The notes: generated by a model not told the origin, from the letters alone. DNA of 64,000 nucleotides from DASRDE01 sp035938175 (GCA_035938175.1 DASZHD010000036.1:62001-126000); one strand, 5' to 3'; counted from the stretch's first letter, positions 35,223-44,543 are shown. Translations and numbers: made by a program.

Positions 35223-35561
35223 TTATTGTTGCGGCGCGGTTGCGGCAGCCTTCTCGGCCGCCACGGCGTGCTTGTCCAGCTTAATAAGGAGGGCACGCAT
35301 CACGTCTTCGTTCAGGCCCAGCTGCCGTTCCAGCTCGTGGGCGGCGGCCGCCTCGCTGCGGAAGCGCAGCACTGCATAGATGCCCTCGCGGACATCGTTG
35401 ATTTCGTAGGCCAGGCGCTTCTTGCCGAGCACTTCCAAGTTCAGCACCTCGCCGCCGTTGCTCTTGAGCTGGTCGGAGATGGCGTTGGTGCGCTCGGTAA
35501 CCTCGTTTTCCTCGAGGTTGGGACGCAGAATATAGGTGACTTCGTAGTCGGTAACAGCCAT
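35223..35561 (-). CDS. rpsF: 30S ribosomal protein S6
   Basis: This 112-residue protein matches S6 along its length: AVTDYEVTYILRPNLEENEV, KSNGGEVLNLEVLGKKRLAY and the IYAVLRFRS strand, with an alanine-rich tail. S6 binds 16S rRNA with S18 on the platform of the small subunit. GAGGG lies just before the ATG, and a sigma70-type promoter about 90 bases upstream. The rpsF-ssb order is conserved in bacteria; the usual rpsR and rplI are not present here. Confidence 0.97.
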   Translation of the reverse strand: MAVTDYEVTYILRPNLEENEVTERTNAISDQLKSNGGEVLNLEVLGKKRLAYEINDVREGIYAVLRFRSEAAAAHELERQLGLNEDVMRALLIKLDKHAVAAEKAAATAPQQ

Positions 35562-35646
35562 GGTAGCCCTCTATGGACGCCCGTGCGGGCGGCCCACCGG
35601 ACGCGGCGGGCAGCGGGTAGGCCCGGGTCGGCCCCGGAACCGGGAT

Positions 35647-35675
35647 AGTTTACCAGGTCGGCGCGCCTTGGGCAA
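35647..35675 (-). promoter_or_regulatory. Promoter of the rpsF-ssb operon
   Basis: On the minus strand TTGCCC (35675-35670), 17 bases and TAAACT (35652-35647) form a plausible sigma70-type promoter. The GC-rich leader that follows (about 80 bases to the rpsF ATG) can fold and could hold the S6:S18-binding autoregulatory element known in other bacteria, though no clear match was read. Confidence 0.45.
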
Positions 35676-35766
35676 GGACGTTTTGGGGCTTGGCCGCGCC
35701 TCTCAGCTTCCTCTAATGGGGAAATGCCATGGTTGGGTACGGCAATGGGAAAGTTCAGCTAGTTCG

Positions 35767-38700
35767 ATGTCGATTGCACGCTTCGCCGTAACCCGCCGGG
35801 TGACGGTGGCCATGATTGCCACCGCCATCATTGTTTTAGGCCTCTTCGCGTTTCCGCGATTACCCGTAGACCTGCTTCCTTCGTTTACGCCGCCTGTCGT
35901 GAACGTCGAAATCACCTACGCCAACGTTGCGCCGCAGACGATGGAAACGCTCATTACGCGGCCTATGGAAAACGCCATCAGCCGCGTCAGCGGCGTGCAG
36001 CAGATCAACTCCACGTCGTCCGAAGGCGACAGCCAGATTACCGCGCAGTTCTATTACGGGACGAACATCGATACTGCCGCCGTCGATGTGCAGCAGCAAG
36101 TGCAGCGCGCATTCAGCAGCCTACCGAACGACCCGAATCTGCAGCAGCCGCAAGTTCGTAAATTCGATCCGAACCAGATTCCGGTCATCCGCATGTTCGT
36201 CACGTCCGACAACATGTCGGAGCGCGACCTAGGCGATCTGTGGACCAATACGCTTTCGGACGAGTTTTCGAGCGTCAACGGCGTTGCAGCCGTGACGGTT
36301 AACGAATCGCAGCAGCGAGCCGTCATGATTCAGCCGGACGCGAATAAAGTCGCGGGCTATGGCATGACGCTTGCCCAGATCGTCTCACGCGTGCAGCAAG
36401 AGAACTTGAATCTGCCCGCCGGCATCGTGCAGGTGGCCAACAACGAATATCAAGTTCAAACGAACGAACTCTTCCAGAACGCCCAGCAAATCGGCAATAT
36501 CATCGTTACGACCAAGAATGGCGCACCGGTCTATCTGCACGACATTGCGACGGTCAGCGATTCAATTCAGGAGCAGCGCTCGTTCCAGCGCGTTTGGACC
36601 AAAGGGAGCCCAACCAGCCAGCCTGCGGTGAACGTCAACATCACCGCGCAACCGAATGCGAACGTCGTTCAAACCGCTACGGGCGTCTATACAAAGATCG
36701 CCCAAGTGCAAAAGCGCTATCCCGGCATGCACATCGCGGTGGTATTCGATCAGAAGGGCTTCATCACGCAGGCCGTTTCGGCGCTCGAACACACGGCGAT
36801 GTACGGCGCTATACTGGCGGTTCTCATCATTCTGCTGTTCCTGCACTCGTGGCGATCCACACTCATCGTCGCCATATCGCTTCCCATATCGGTTCTCGGT
36901 ACGTTGTTTGCCGCGTACATGTTCGGTTTCTCACTCAATACGATGACGCTGGGCGGCCTGGCGCTGGCCGTTGGCCTGATCGTCGACGATGCCATCGTCG
37001 TCATCGAAAACATCTATAGGCATATGGCGCGCGGTCAACACGTGAAGGAAGCCGCCGAAAGCGCGGTCAGCGAGATCTTCACGGCAGTTCTGGCGTCGTC
37101 GATCACGGTCATCACGGTGTTCGTGCCGCTGATGCTCATTCCGGGCCTGCAGGGACTGCTGTTCGGGCCATTCGCGCTGATGGTGATGACCGCGGTTGCC
37201 ATATCGCTGCTCGTCGCCGTCACGACGGTGCCCATGCTTTCGACGCTGCTGCTACGCGATGAAAAGCCGCATGCGAACGGCCACCACAAACGCGGTTACG
37301 CCGCCTTTGCAGCAAAATTCGACGCCACCTACGAGCGGTTTTCCGCTTGGTACCGCCGGTTCTTGGGCTGGGCAGTCGATCATCCCGGACGCATCTTTGC
37401 GGTCGCAGGCGTAATCTTGTGCGCAACGCTGCTTGCGCTCAAACTTGGCGCGGTAACCACCGAGCTGTTCCCGGCAAGCAACTCGCGTTTCGTGCGATTC
37501 AATCTGCGCATGCCCAACGGCACTGCGCTCAACGTCACCGACCAGGTTACGAAAGAAGTCGAGCGCCGTATGCGCCAAGACCCACGCATCGTGAATCTTG
37601 CGGCACAGGTTGGCGAGGGAAGCAGCAACGCGTCGCAGATCAGCATCACGCTTCAGCCGGGCACCTCGAGCGCAAACGCTTCTCGCTTCGTGCAGCAATG
37701 GCAAGGCGCGCTCAACGGATTCAGCGCCCGCGGGCGCGCGCAAGGGCAAACTCGCGCCAATAATCCGCAGTTTGCAAAATTCCGCCGGATGTTCGGGCAG
37801 CCGATACCCGGTTTGGTAGCCTTCGGCCGGACAATCGACATCGTGCAGAATATCATTTCGCGCGGACAAGACGCACTAGACCTACAGATATACGGACCCG
37901 ACATGAGCAAGCTGTACGATATCGCACAGCAGCAAGTGATTCCCAAACTTTCGCAAGTCCAAGGCCTTACACGCCCGGATACGAGCATTACGCCATCGCA
38001 GCCGCTCTTAAACATTACGTTCGACCGGACGCGTGCGGCAATGCTCGGGCTCTCGACGCAAGCAATCTCGCAAACGATCGATACTGCGACGAGCGGAAGC
38101 ACGGCGTCTTATCTGCAGATCAACGGCACGCAATATCCGATTATCGTGCAGCTCCCGCCCGACCAGCGACGGTCGTATCAAACTGTAGCCGACCTTGCGT
38201 TGCAGGTTCCCGTTCAGGGTGCGAACGGGACGGCGAGTCTGAACACGAGCACGACGCCGGCCCCCGGAGCCGGCTATGCTTTGCAGACGGTCCCGCTTTC
38301 CGACGTCGCGAGTATCTCCATCGGATCGGGCCCGTCGGAGATCACCCGTCAGAATAAACAACGTGAGATCGACGTCACCGCGACGCTAGCCGGAATCCCG
38401 CTCGGAGCGGCAGTGAAAGCGACGACGCAAATCATGAACTCGATCGTGCTTCCGGCCGGATACTACTGGACCTTCGGCCAAGCCGTCACGCAGCAAAGCG
38501 ATACATTCGGCAGCCTTGGAATGATCGTGCTGCTCGCCGTATTGTTGATTTACATGCTGCTGGCGTCGCAATTCGAGTCGTTCTTGCATCCGCTCGTCAT
38601 CATGATGGCGGTTCCATTATCGATCGCCGGTGTCGTCGTCGCTTTGGTGGTGACGCAGCGCTCGTTCGGCCTCACCGCCTTTATCGGTCTGCTGATGCTC

Positions 38701-39087
38701 GTCGGCATTGTGGTGAAGAATGCGATTCTGGTAGTCGAGTTCACGAACCAGCTGCGGCACCGTGGGCTCTCGGCGCGCGATGCCGTACTGCAAGCCGCAC
38801 CGCTCCGGCTGCGTCCGATTCTCATGACGACGCTTGCGACGATCGGCGGCATGTTGCCGATCGCGGCCGGCATCGAAGCGGGGAGCGAAACGCAGGCGCC
38901 GCTGGGCACCGTCGTAATCGGCGGACTGCTCTGCTCCACGCTGCTGTCGCTCGTCGTGATCCCGACGCTCTACCTGTGGGTCGCGAATCACATCGAGCCG
39001 CGCTTCCACGCGACCGCGAAGAGCGGCAACGGCCGCGCGCACGTTCTGGAAGCACCGCGCGAACCGGCGCCTGCCACGACCAACTAA
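35767..39087 (+). CDS. RND-family efflux transporter (HAE1/AcrB-like)
   Basis: This 1106-residue inner-membrane pump subunit has twelve helices with two large periplasmic loops. Typical elements are AFPRLPVDLLPSFTPPVVNVEI, the GGLALAVGLIVDDAIVVIENI segment of helix 4 with its proton-relay aspartates, and the second-half AFIGLLMLVGIVVKNAILVVEF. It exports drugs, toxic metabolites or lipids by proton motive force. No membrane-fusion protein or TolC gene adjoins it. The ATG at 35767 is chosen because it begins directly before the first helix; the open frame runs back to 35560 without homology. Confidence 0.93.
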   Translation: MSIARFAVTRRVTVAMIATAIIVLGLFAFPRLPVDLLPSFTPPVVNVEITYANVAPQTMETLITRPMENAISRVSGVQQINSTSSEGDSQITAQFYYGTNIDTAAVDVQQQVQRAFSSLPNDPNLQQPQVRKFDPNQIPVIRMFVTSDNMSERDLGDLWTNTLSDEFSSVNGVAAVTVNESQQRAVMIQPDANKVAGYGMTLAQIVSRVQQENLNLPAGIVQVANNEYQVQTNELFQNAQQIGNIIVTTKNGAPVYLHDIATVSDSIQEQRSFQRVWTKGSPTSQPAVNVNITAQPNANVVQTATGVYTKIAQVQKRYPGMHIAVVFDQKGFITQAVSALEHTAMYGAILAVLIILLFLHSWRSTLIVAISLPISVLGTLFAAYMFGFSLNTMTLGGLALAVGLIVDDAIVVIENIYRHMARGQHVKEAAESAVSEIFTAVLASSITVITVFVPLMLIPGLQGLLFGPFALMVMTAVAISLLVAVTTVPMLSTLLLRDEKPHANGHHKRGYAAFAAKFDATYERFSAWYRRFLGWAVDHPGRIFAVAGVILCATLLALKLGAVTTELFPASNSRFVRFNLRMPNGTALNVTDQVTKEVERRMRQDPRIVNLAAQVGEGSSNASQISITLQPGTSSANASRFVQQWQGALNGFSARGRAQGQTRANNPQFAKFRRMFGQPIPGLVAFGRTIDIVQNIISRGQDALDLQIYGPDMSKLYDIAQQQVIPKLSQVQGLTRPDTSITPSQPLLNITFDRTRAAMLGLSTQAISQTIDTATSGSTASYLQINGTQYPIIVQLPPDQRRSYQTVADLALQVPVQGANGTASLNTSTTPAPGAGYALQTVPLSDVASISIGSGPSEITRQNKQREIDVTATLAGIPLGAAVKATTQIMNSIVLPAGYYWTFGQAVTQQSDTFGSLGMIVLLAVLLIYMLLASQFESFLHPLVIMMAVPLSIAGVVVALVVTQRSFGLTAFIGLLMLVGIVVKNAILVVEFTNQLRHRGLSARDAVLQAAPLRLRPILMTTLATIGGMLPIAAGIEAGSETQAPLGTVVIGGLLCSTLLSLVVIPTLYLWVANHIEPRFHATAKSGNGRAHVLEAPREPAPATTN

Positions 39088-39092
39088 TGAAA

Positions 39093-39114
39093 GAGCCCTC
39101 CGTCCGGAGGGCTC
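39093..39114. terminator. Bidirectional terminator between RND and TSUP genes
   Basis: GAGCCCTCCG (39093-39102) and CGGAGGGCTC (39105-39114) form a perfect 10-bp stem with a 2-base tip, right after the RND stop codon and in the gap to the convergent TSUP gene. There is no long T-run on the plus side; on the minus strand TTT follows. It probably ends transcripts from both genes. Confidence 0.6.
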
Positions 39115-39144
39115 CTGATCGCGGCGCGCGCTTACGGCAAGCAT

Positions 39145-39888
39145 CTATTTAATAAAGAAGTATGCGGTCATTCCGGCGCCGATCGCAAGCACGATCGCAC
39201 GCGTCGCGTTCGACGGGATGGTTCGAAAGAAGCGGGCACCTGCATAGCCGCCGCCCATGGAAAAGACCGCCATCAACAGCGCGATCGGCCAGTCGATAAC
39301 GCCCGCTATCAAAAACGGGATCACCGCAACGCCGTTGATCGCCATAGATAGCAGGTTCTTCACGCCGTTCATCGCGTTCATATTCGGCAGCGAGGAAAGA
39401 GAGAGAATCGCCAGCATCAAGATGCCCATGCCCGCGCCGAAATATCCGCCGTAGATCGAAACGGCGAATTGCAGGACGAGTTGAAACGGCGAATGGACGC
39501 GGTGATCTTCCGCATTGCGCGTCAGTAACGGACTAATCGCGAAAACGAGCGTAGCGAACAGCAACAGCCACGGAATCATTCGCTCGAAGACTTTCGGCGG
39601 CGTGTGGAGTAACAGCAACGCTCCGCCGATCGAACCGACCACGCTGATCGCAAGCGCGGGTAAAATCACGCGGCGATACGTCTTGATCTCTTCTTTGTAG
39701 CCGCGCGCACTTGCGAGCACGCCCAGCCACATCGCGGTGTTGTTGGTTGCGTTGGCGGGTATTGCGGGAACGCCCGCAAGCAATAACGCCGGAAACGTCA
39801 GGAAACTGCCTCCGCCCGCGACGCTGTTGATCGCTCCGCCGGCGAAAGCGGCGAGGAGGAGGAGCAGGTAGTGGTTCACCGCCGTCAT
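39145..39888 (-). CDS. TSUP-family permease (TauE/SafE)
   Basis: This 247-residue protein has about eight membrane helices and the two glycine-rich TSUP repeats: AGGAINSVAGGGSFLTFPALLLAG near the N-terminus and GGYFGAGMGILMLAILSL in the second half. TSUP proteins export or import sulfur oxyanions and organosulfonates. The start at 39888 is chosen because it begins just before the first helix; the frame extends 16 codons further but into repeat-derived sequence. A perfect hairpin separates it from the RND gene. Confidence 0.88.
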   Translation of the reverse strand: MTAVNHYLLLLLAAFAGGAINSVAGGGSFLTFPALLLAGVPAIPANATNNTAMWLGVLASARGYKEEIKTYRRVILPALAISVVGSIGGALLLLHTPPKVFERMIPWLLLFATLVFAISPLLTRNAEDHRVHSPFQLVLQFAVSIYGGYFGAGMGILMLAILSLSSLPNMNAMNGVKNLLSMAINGVAVIPFLIAGVIDWPIALLMAVFSMGGGYAGARFFRTIPSNATRAIVLAIGAGMTAYFFIK

Positions 39889-40075
39889 CCTGACGTATCG
39901 AAGGACCCTGAGGAATCGAAGGGCAGCCGATCGCAATACGCCCCTCGATGCCTCGGGGTGGTTCGATTCCTCACCATGACTAAACTCGATTCCTCACCAT
40001 GACTAAACTGAGCATGGCGATAAAGCCCCTTCGATGCCTCAGGGTGGTTCGATTCCTCACCATGACAAAGGAGAA
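39889..40075. repeat. Cluster of palindromic repeats between TSUP and rel genes
   Basis: Several near-identical units occur in both orientations: CCTGAGGAATCGAAGGGC (39908-39925), then GCCCCTCGATGCCTCGGGG reading the other way (from 39950), CGATTCCTCACCATGAC three times (39963-40066) and GCCCCTTCGATGCCTCAGGG (from 40025). The arms pair into hairpins. The same family occurs at about 55028-55165 inside the RecQ-like gene. They look like REP-type mobile palindromes and leave no room for another gene. Confidence 0.75.
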
Positions 40076-42241
40076 TTAACTGGTGCGGGCTTCGCGTTTG
40101 GTCACGCGGTAGACGCGCCGCACGTCTTTCAACGTTTCGATCTTGCGCAGAATCTGATGCAAATGGTCGAGATCGCGGATTTGCACGGTTAGGCTCACCA
40201 GCGCGTGACGATCGCGTTTCACCCGCGCGGTTACCGAACTGACTTGCGTCTTGAGCTCGGCGAAGACGGCCATAACGTCCTGCAGCAAAGCCGGACGGTC
40301 GAGACCTTCGACTTCGACGTCGACGGCGTGCGTAATCTCCGTTTTGCCGACCCACGACGCCTCGAGCATGCGTTCGGGCGTCGCAGTCATGTATGCAACG
40401 TTCGGACAATCCGCACGGTGCACCGAGACGCCTTTTCCGATCGTCACATACCCGATAATCGGATCGCCCGGAACGGGGCTGCAGCACTTGGACAACCGCA
40501 CCAGCACGTCGTCGACGCCGGCAATGCGAATGCCGCTCGTCTTTCGCGCGACGCGGCGCGACACCGACGGCGGACGCGTGATGGGCGCGAACTCCACGAC
40601 GTTGTCGGCCTTGAGCTCGTCTTTGATGCGGTTTGCAACCGCCTGCGCGGATTGATCGCCGAACCCGACGGCGGCAAAGAGATCGGTGGGCGTAGCGTAA
40701 TTCAACCGGCCGGCGATGTGCTCGATGACCTCGCCGCTTAGCGTAGAGAGACTAATATGCTGCCGCGCCAGCTCTTTCTCGATGGCTTCTTGGCCCGCGA
40801 GCACGTTCTCTTCGCGCCGCTCTTTGCGGAACCACTGCTTGATCTTGTGCTTTGCGCTGCTCGTTTTGACGATGGAAAGCCAGTCGAGCGATGGATGGCC
40901 GCTGGATTTATTGACGAGAATTTCGCAAATGTCGCCGTTCTGCAGTCCGTGATCGAGCGGAACGATCCGGCCGTTCACGCGCGCTCCGACGCAATGGTTT
41001 CCGACGTCGGTATGTACGTAGTACGCAAAATCGAGCGGCGTGCCGCCGGCCGGCATGCTGAACACGTCGCCGCGCGGCGAGAAGACGAAAACCTGCGAGT
41101 CGAAAAGGTCGAGTTTTAGGTTTTCCATGAACACGCGCGAGTCGCGCATGTCCTTTTGCCATTCGAGCAGCGCGCGAAGCCAGGAGAGTTTGTTCTCGAA
41201 CTGGTCCGCTTTGCCGCCTTCTTTGTACCGCCAGTGCGCGGCGATGCCGTATTCGCTGGTGCGATGCATCTCCCACGTGCGGATCTGAATCTCGAGCGGT
41301 TCGCCTTCGGGTCCCACCACCGTCGTATGCAACGACTGATACATGTTGGGCTTGGGCATTGCGATGTAATCTTTGAACCGGCCGGGCAGCGGTGTCCAGA
41401 GCGCGTGAACCGCGCCGAGCGCCGCGTAGCAATCCTTAACCGAGTCGACGATAATGCGAATGGCGGTGAGATCGTAAATCGTCGCGAAGTCGCGTCCCTT
41501 TTTCATCTTCGTATAGATCGAATAGAAATGTTTGGGACGGCCTTGAATCTCGGCGTTGATGCCGAGATCTTTGAATTCGCCGTTGAGCCGCTCGATAGCG
41601 CCGGCGACGTTGCGTTCGCGCTCTTGGCGTGTTTTTGCGACGCGTTCGACGATCTCGCGATAGCCTTCCGGATCGATGTACCGCAAGCAGAGATCTTCCA
41701 TCTCCCACTTGATCTTCCAGATTCCGAGGCGATGCGCGATCGGCGTGTAAATATCGAGCGTTTCGCGGGCAATCGCGAGTTGTTTGCTCGACGGCAAACT
41801 CCCCAGCGTGCGCATGTTGTGCAAACGGTCCGCGAGTTTGATGATGATGACGCGGATGTCCTTGGCCATCGCCATGAACATCTTGCGCAGGTTTTCGACT
41901 TGCGCTTCTTCTTTTGACTGATACGGAATGCGCGTCAGTTTGGTGACGCCGTCGACCAGCGTCGCGATCTCCTCGCCGAATTCGGCCGCGACTTGCTCGG
42001 TGGTAACGCTCGTATCTTCCACGACGTCGTGCAGCAGGGCGGCCGCAATCGTCTGGCGGTCCATTTCGAGCCCGGCTAGGATGCCGGCGACGGCAAGCGG
42101 ATGTTCGATGTACGACTCGCCCGAGGCACGGCGCTGGCCCTCGTGCGCGTGATCGGCCATGGCGTAGACGCGCATAAGCCACGACCCGTCGAGGGACGGG
42201 TCGTAGGCGGCGACTTTCTGCACCAGCTCCGTAATCGTCAT
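40076..42241 (-). CDS. rel: Bifunctional (p)ppGpp synthetase/hydrolase
   Basis: This 721-residue protein has the full Rel architecture. An HD hydrolase domain carries the HDVVEDT motif (H71, D72). The synthetase domain includes RIIVDSVKDCYAALGAVH and EIQIRTWEMHRTSEYGIAAHW. A TGS domain follows (VFVFSPRGDVFSMPAGGTPLDFAY), then a C-terminal ACT domain (VDVEVEGLDRPALLQDVMA). Both catalytic sites look intact, so it should make and degrade (p)ppGpp in response to starvation. It is flanked by a repeat cluster downstream and a small secreted protein gene upstream. Confidence 0.95.
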   Translation of the reverse strand: MTITELVQKVAAYDPSLDGSWLMRVYAMADHAHEGQRRASGESYIEHPLAVAGILAGLEMDRQTIAAALLHDVVEDTSVTTEQVAAEFGEEIATLVDGVTKLTRIPYQSKEEAQVENLRKMFMAMAKDIRVIIIKLADRLHNMRTLGSLPSSKQLAIARETLDIYTPIAHRLGIWKIKWEMEDLCLRYIDPEGYREIVERVAKTRQERERNVAGAIERLNGEFKDLGINAEIQGRPKHFYSIYTKMKKGRDFATIYDLTAIRIIVDSVKDCYAALGAVHALWTPLPGRFKDYIAMPKPNMYQSLHTTVVGPEGEPLEIQIRTWEMHRTSEYGIAAHWRYKEGGKADQFENKLSWLRALLEWQKDMRDSRVFMENLKLDLFDSQVFVFSPRGDVFSMPAGGTPLDFAYYVHTDVGNHCVGARVNGRIVPLDHGLQNGDICEILVNKSSGHPSLDWLSIVKTSSAKHKIKQWFRKERREENVLAGQEAIEKELARQHISLSTLSGEVIEHIAGRLNYATPTDLFAAVGFGDQSAQAVANRIKDELKADNVVEFAPITRPPSVSRRVARKTSGIRIAGVDDVLVRLSKCCSPVPGDPIIGYVTIGKGVSVHRADCPNVAYMTATPERMLEASWVGKTEITHAVDVEVEGLDRPALLQDVMAVFAELKTQVSSVTARVKRDRHALVSLTVQIRDLDHLHQILRKIETLKDVRRVYRVTKREARTS

Positions 42242-42284
42242 GACTTTCCGCTATGATGCCACAGATTCGGGGGCGGGCGCAAAG

Positions 42285-42734
42285 CTAGTTAAAGTATATT
42301 CGCAGAATCTTGCCGCTGGGATCCAGGGAAAAATCCATATCCACCGAGCCGCGGTCGCACGTCATATGGTAGACGTAGAGGTCGCCTTGCTTCGCATGGC
42401 TGATGCCTTTGAACGTCGCCGACTGCAGCGCACCCATATTGGCCAGCGTCTTGGCGGCCTCGGAAATGACGTCATCGCTGAGTTGGCCGTTGACGTCGTT
42501 GCTGTAGAGCGCGCGATCGATCTGCCCTTGCTGCCAGGCAAGAAATTGCTGCACCGCGAGCTTGTGGACTTTCGGGTCCTCGGCGACGGGGACGGGCGAG
42601 GGGAGCGGTACGGGCGTTTCGGTTGCAGCAGGCGACGGCTCCGGCGTGGCCTCCTGGGCTCGAACCCCCGCGCCGCAGAAAATTCCCGCGACGAGGATCA
42701 GTGTTAGAAGAAGAGCGGCGCGCAGAAACGGCAT
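42285..42734 (-). CDS. Small secreted protein, DUF3887-like
   Basis: This 149-residue protein starts with a signal peptide (LRAALLLTLILVAGIFCGAGVRA). A proline/threonine-rich linker follows (about residues 28-50), then a compact domain around VQQFLAWQQGQIDRALYSND and ISEAAKTLANMGALQSATFKG. That domain looks like DUF3887 (an NTF2-like fold), seen in secreted and lipoproteins of unknown function. It lies between rel and apt on the same strand. Confidence 0.65.
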   Translation of the reverse strand: MPFLRAALLLTLILVAGIFCGAGVRAQEATPEPSPAATETPVPLPSPVPVAEDPKVHKLAVQQFLAWQQGQIDRALYSNDVNGQLSDDVISEAAKTLANMGALQSATFKGISHAKQGDLYVYHMTCDRGSVDMDFSLDPSGKILRIYFN

Positions 42735-42755
42735 GAGGACGGTAACTCCGGTTGG

Positions 42756-43268
42756 CTAGTACTTGATGAACGTTGTAACGTCGACGCCGTGCAAAGCGTC
42801 GCGGCCTTTGAGCGCCTGCAATTCGATCAGAAACGCGAACCCCACGACCTGCGCACCGAGACGTTCCAAAAGGCGCCGCGTGGCCGCGGCGGTCCCGCCG
42901 GTGGCGAGGAGATCGTCGACCACGAGCACGCGGTCGTTTCGACCGATCGCATCCTCGTGGATCTCCAGCGAGTTCGTGCCGTATTCCAGCGCGTAGGACT
43001 CGCTGAGCTTGGAGTACGGCAGCTTGCCGGGCTTTCTCACCGGGACGAAGCCTGCTCCGATGGAGTACGCAAGCGGCGCGCCGAGCATGTAGCCGCGTGC
43101 CTCGATGGCCACGACGTAGTCGATTTGCCGCGCTTTGAACGCTCCGACGAAGAGGTCGATTGCCGCCTTGAAGCCTTGCTTGTCCCGTAGAAGTGGAGTA
43201 ATGTCACGAAAAAGGATCCCGGGGATCGGAAAATCCGGGATTGCTCGAATATAACTCTGAACGTCCAC
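42756..43268 (-). CDS. apt: Adenine phosphoribosyltransferase
   Basis: This 170-residue enzyme joins adenine and PRPP to give AMP in purine salvage. It carries the full Apt set: IPDFPIPGILFRDITPLL, VVAIEARGYMLGAPLAYSIG, RKPGKLPYSK and the PRPP motif VLVVDDLLATGGT. The GTG start at 43268 is chosen because it gives a protein that aligns with Bacillus-type Apt from its first residue; the ATG at 43307 adds 13 non-conserved residues. It precedes rel on the same strand, an association known from other bacteria. Confidence 0.92.
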   Translation of the reverse strand: MDVQSYIRAIPDFPIPGILFRDITPLLRDKQGFKAAIDLFVGAFKARQIDYVVAIEARGYMLGAPLAYSIGAGFVPVRKPGKLPYSKLSESYALEYGTNSLEIHEDAIGRNDRVLVVDDLLATGGTAAATRRLLERLGAQVVGFAFLIELQALKGRDALHGVDVTTFIKY

Positions 43269-43363
43269 GGGGGAGGGGCTTTCGGGGTCCGCGCCCCGGA
43301 ACCCCACGATGCTGCTATTTCGTTCTCGGTGGGAATGCTTTCGGAGTGAGGAAAGGACATTCT

Positions 43364-43669
43364 ATGAGGCGCAGACTCCTGGCGGCGGCGCTCGCGGCGG
43401 CCATGGGCCTCGGCACGATGGGGCCCGCGCTGGCGGATGGACGGGCCAGCACTCGAAACATCATCACCCTTCTCGGTGCCGCAGCGGCGTTCTTGATTCC
43501 GAATTACAACCACAAACTGCGGGAGCGTCGCTCGCAAGTGCTGCAAGTTCGCAGACGGCAAGCGGCGTACCGCGATTGGTATTACCAGAAGTACGGTTAC
43601 TACCCCACCGACTCTCAATTCGCGCAGTGGTATAAGCAAACGTACGGAGTAAATCCACAGACTTCGTAA
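43364..43669 (+). CDS. Small secreted protein rich in tyrosine
   Basis: This 101-residue protein has a signal peptide cleaved after ALADG, then a hydrophobic segment (IITLLGAAAAFLIP) and a charged, tyrosine-rich tail (YRDWYYQKYGYYPTDSQFAQWY). GAGGAAAGGA precedes the ATG, a strong ribosome binding site. No family is recognised. It begins a four-gene run of envelope proteins, with the TonB-like gene starting right behind its stop. Confidence 0.55.
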   Translation: MRRRLLAAALAAAMGLGTMGPALADGRASTRNIITLLGAAAAFLIPNYNHKLRERRSQVLQVRRRQAAYRDWYYQKYGYYPTDSQFAQWYKQTYGVNPQTS

Positions 43670-43670
43670 A

Positions 43671-44534
43671 TTGGCGACCAGACAAACGACCCGTGTAATA
43701 CGGCGAGAGTCACCTGCGCCAAGCGGGTGGCTCTCATCGTTCTTCGAAGACAACCGGCGGCGTCTGATATTCGCGCTTGCTGCTGCAATCGCCGTGCACG
43801 AAATCATCGCGGGTATCTTTCCGTGGCGCAGCCAAACGATTTCCGAAGCCCCCGCGGAAACGATTACGATCGCGAAGCTGACGCGGATCGAGCATCGCGC
43901 AAAGCCGACTCCGGCTCCGACGCCCAAACCGATCGTGCACACGAAAAACATCGCGGAAACGCACGTGCGTCCGCAGATCGTCAATCCCGGCAGTCCCTCG
44001 CAACCCGAACACATCCGTCGAATTGCAAATGCTCGCCCGATCGCGCACACGCGCTACCACAGCAAACCGGCAACGATTCACGTTCCGGAAGGCGGTCAGG
44101 GCGCAGGCACGAGCAAGATCGCAAAGGTGCTGACCGGCGGCGTCGGAACGGGCGGCACCGGAAGCGGAGAAAGCGGTAACGGCAACGGAACCGGCGGCGC
44201 ACCCGAGGCGCAAGAGCCGTGCGGCTATGTGGATTTCGAACCCAACGCACAACCCATTGTCGATCAGGCTACGGGACGTATTTGGGAGCATATCTCCGCG
44301 GTCGTACACTTTCCCGACGGCAGCGCACAAACCGTCGTCCTGGATTACCCCTTCTTCTTTCCGAACCGCACGTCCGATCCGTACTTTCCCGAAAACAAAA
44401 ACGTTCCGGCGCTTTTCCAGCAGCCTCCGCCCAGCCAAGCGGCAGCGGAACCTCCGCTCGTGCAATACATCATGAAGCACAGTACGGCGGAAGGATTTAC
44501 GCGGCTGCGGGATTGCCCGGGCTCTACGCCGTAG
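43671..44534 (+). CDS. TonB-like membrane-anchored protein
   Basis: This 287-residue protein has one N-terminal membrane helix (RRLIFALAAAIAVHEIIAGIF, about residues 29-50). A proline- and threonine-rich periplasmic stretch follows (AKPTPAPTPKPIVHTKNI), then a glycine-rich linker and a C-terminal domain (about 190-287) around VVHFPDGSAQTVVLDYPFFF. The layout is that of TonB energy transducers, but the last domain is only loosely TonB-C-like. It starts with TTG at 43671 two bases after the preceding stop. Confidence 0.6.
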   Translation: MATRQTTRVIRRESPAPSGWLSSFFEDNRRRLIFALAAAIAVHEIIAGIFPWRSQTISEAPAETITIAKLTRIEHRAKPTPAPTPKPIVHTKNIAETHVRPQIVNPGSPSQPEHIRRIANARPIAHTRYHSKPATIHVPEGGQGAGTSKIAKVLTGGVGTGGTGSGESGNGNGTGGAPEAQEPCGYVDFEPNAQPIVDQATGRIWEHISAVVHFPDGSAQTVVLDYPFFFPNRTSDPYFPENKNVPALFQQPPPSQAAAEPPLVQYIMKHSTAEGFTRLRDCPGSTP

Positions 44535-44543
44535 GCAATCTCC

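Noticed and set aside
35562..35766. N-terminal extension of the RND protein back to 35560
   Set aside because: The 69 extra codons are proline/arginine/glycine-rich, have no hydrophobic pattern, and overlap the rpsF promoter; the ATG at 35767 is the better start.
39889..40075. CRISPR array
   Set aside because: The repeats are palindromic, of variable spacing and orientation, and lack uniform spacers; no cas gene is near. They fit REP-like elements better.
39885..40487. A 200-codon minus-strand frame extending into the repeat cluster and the end of rel
   Set aside because: It shares the rel region in another frame and its peptide includes the repeat-derived HPEASKG segment, so it is a shadow, not a gene.
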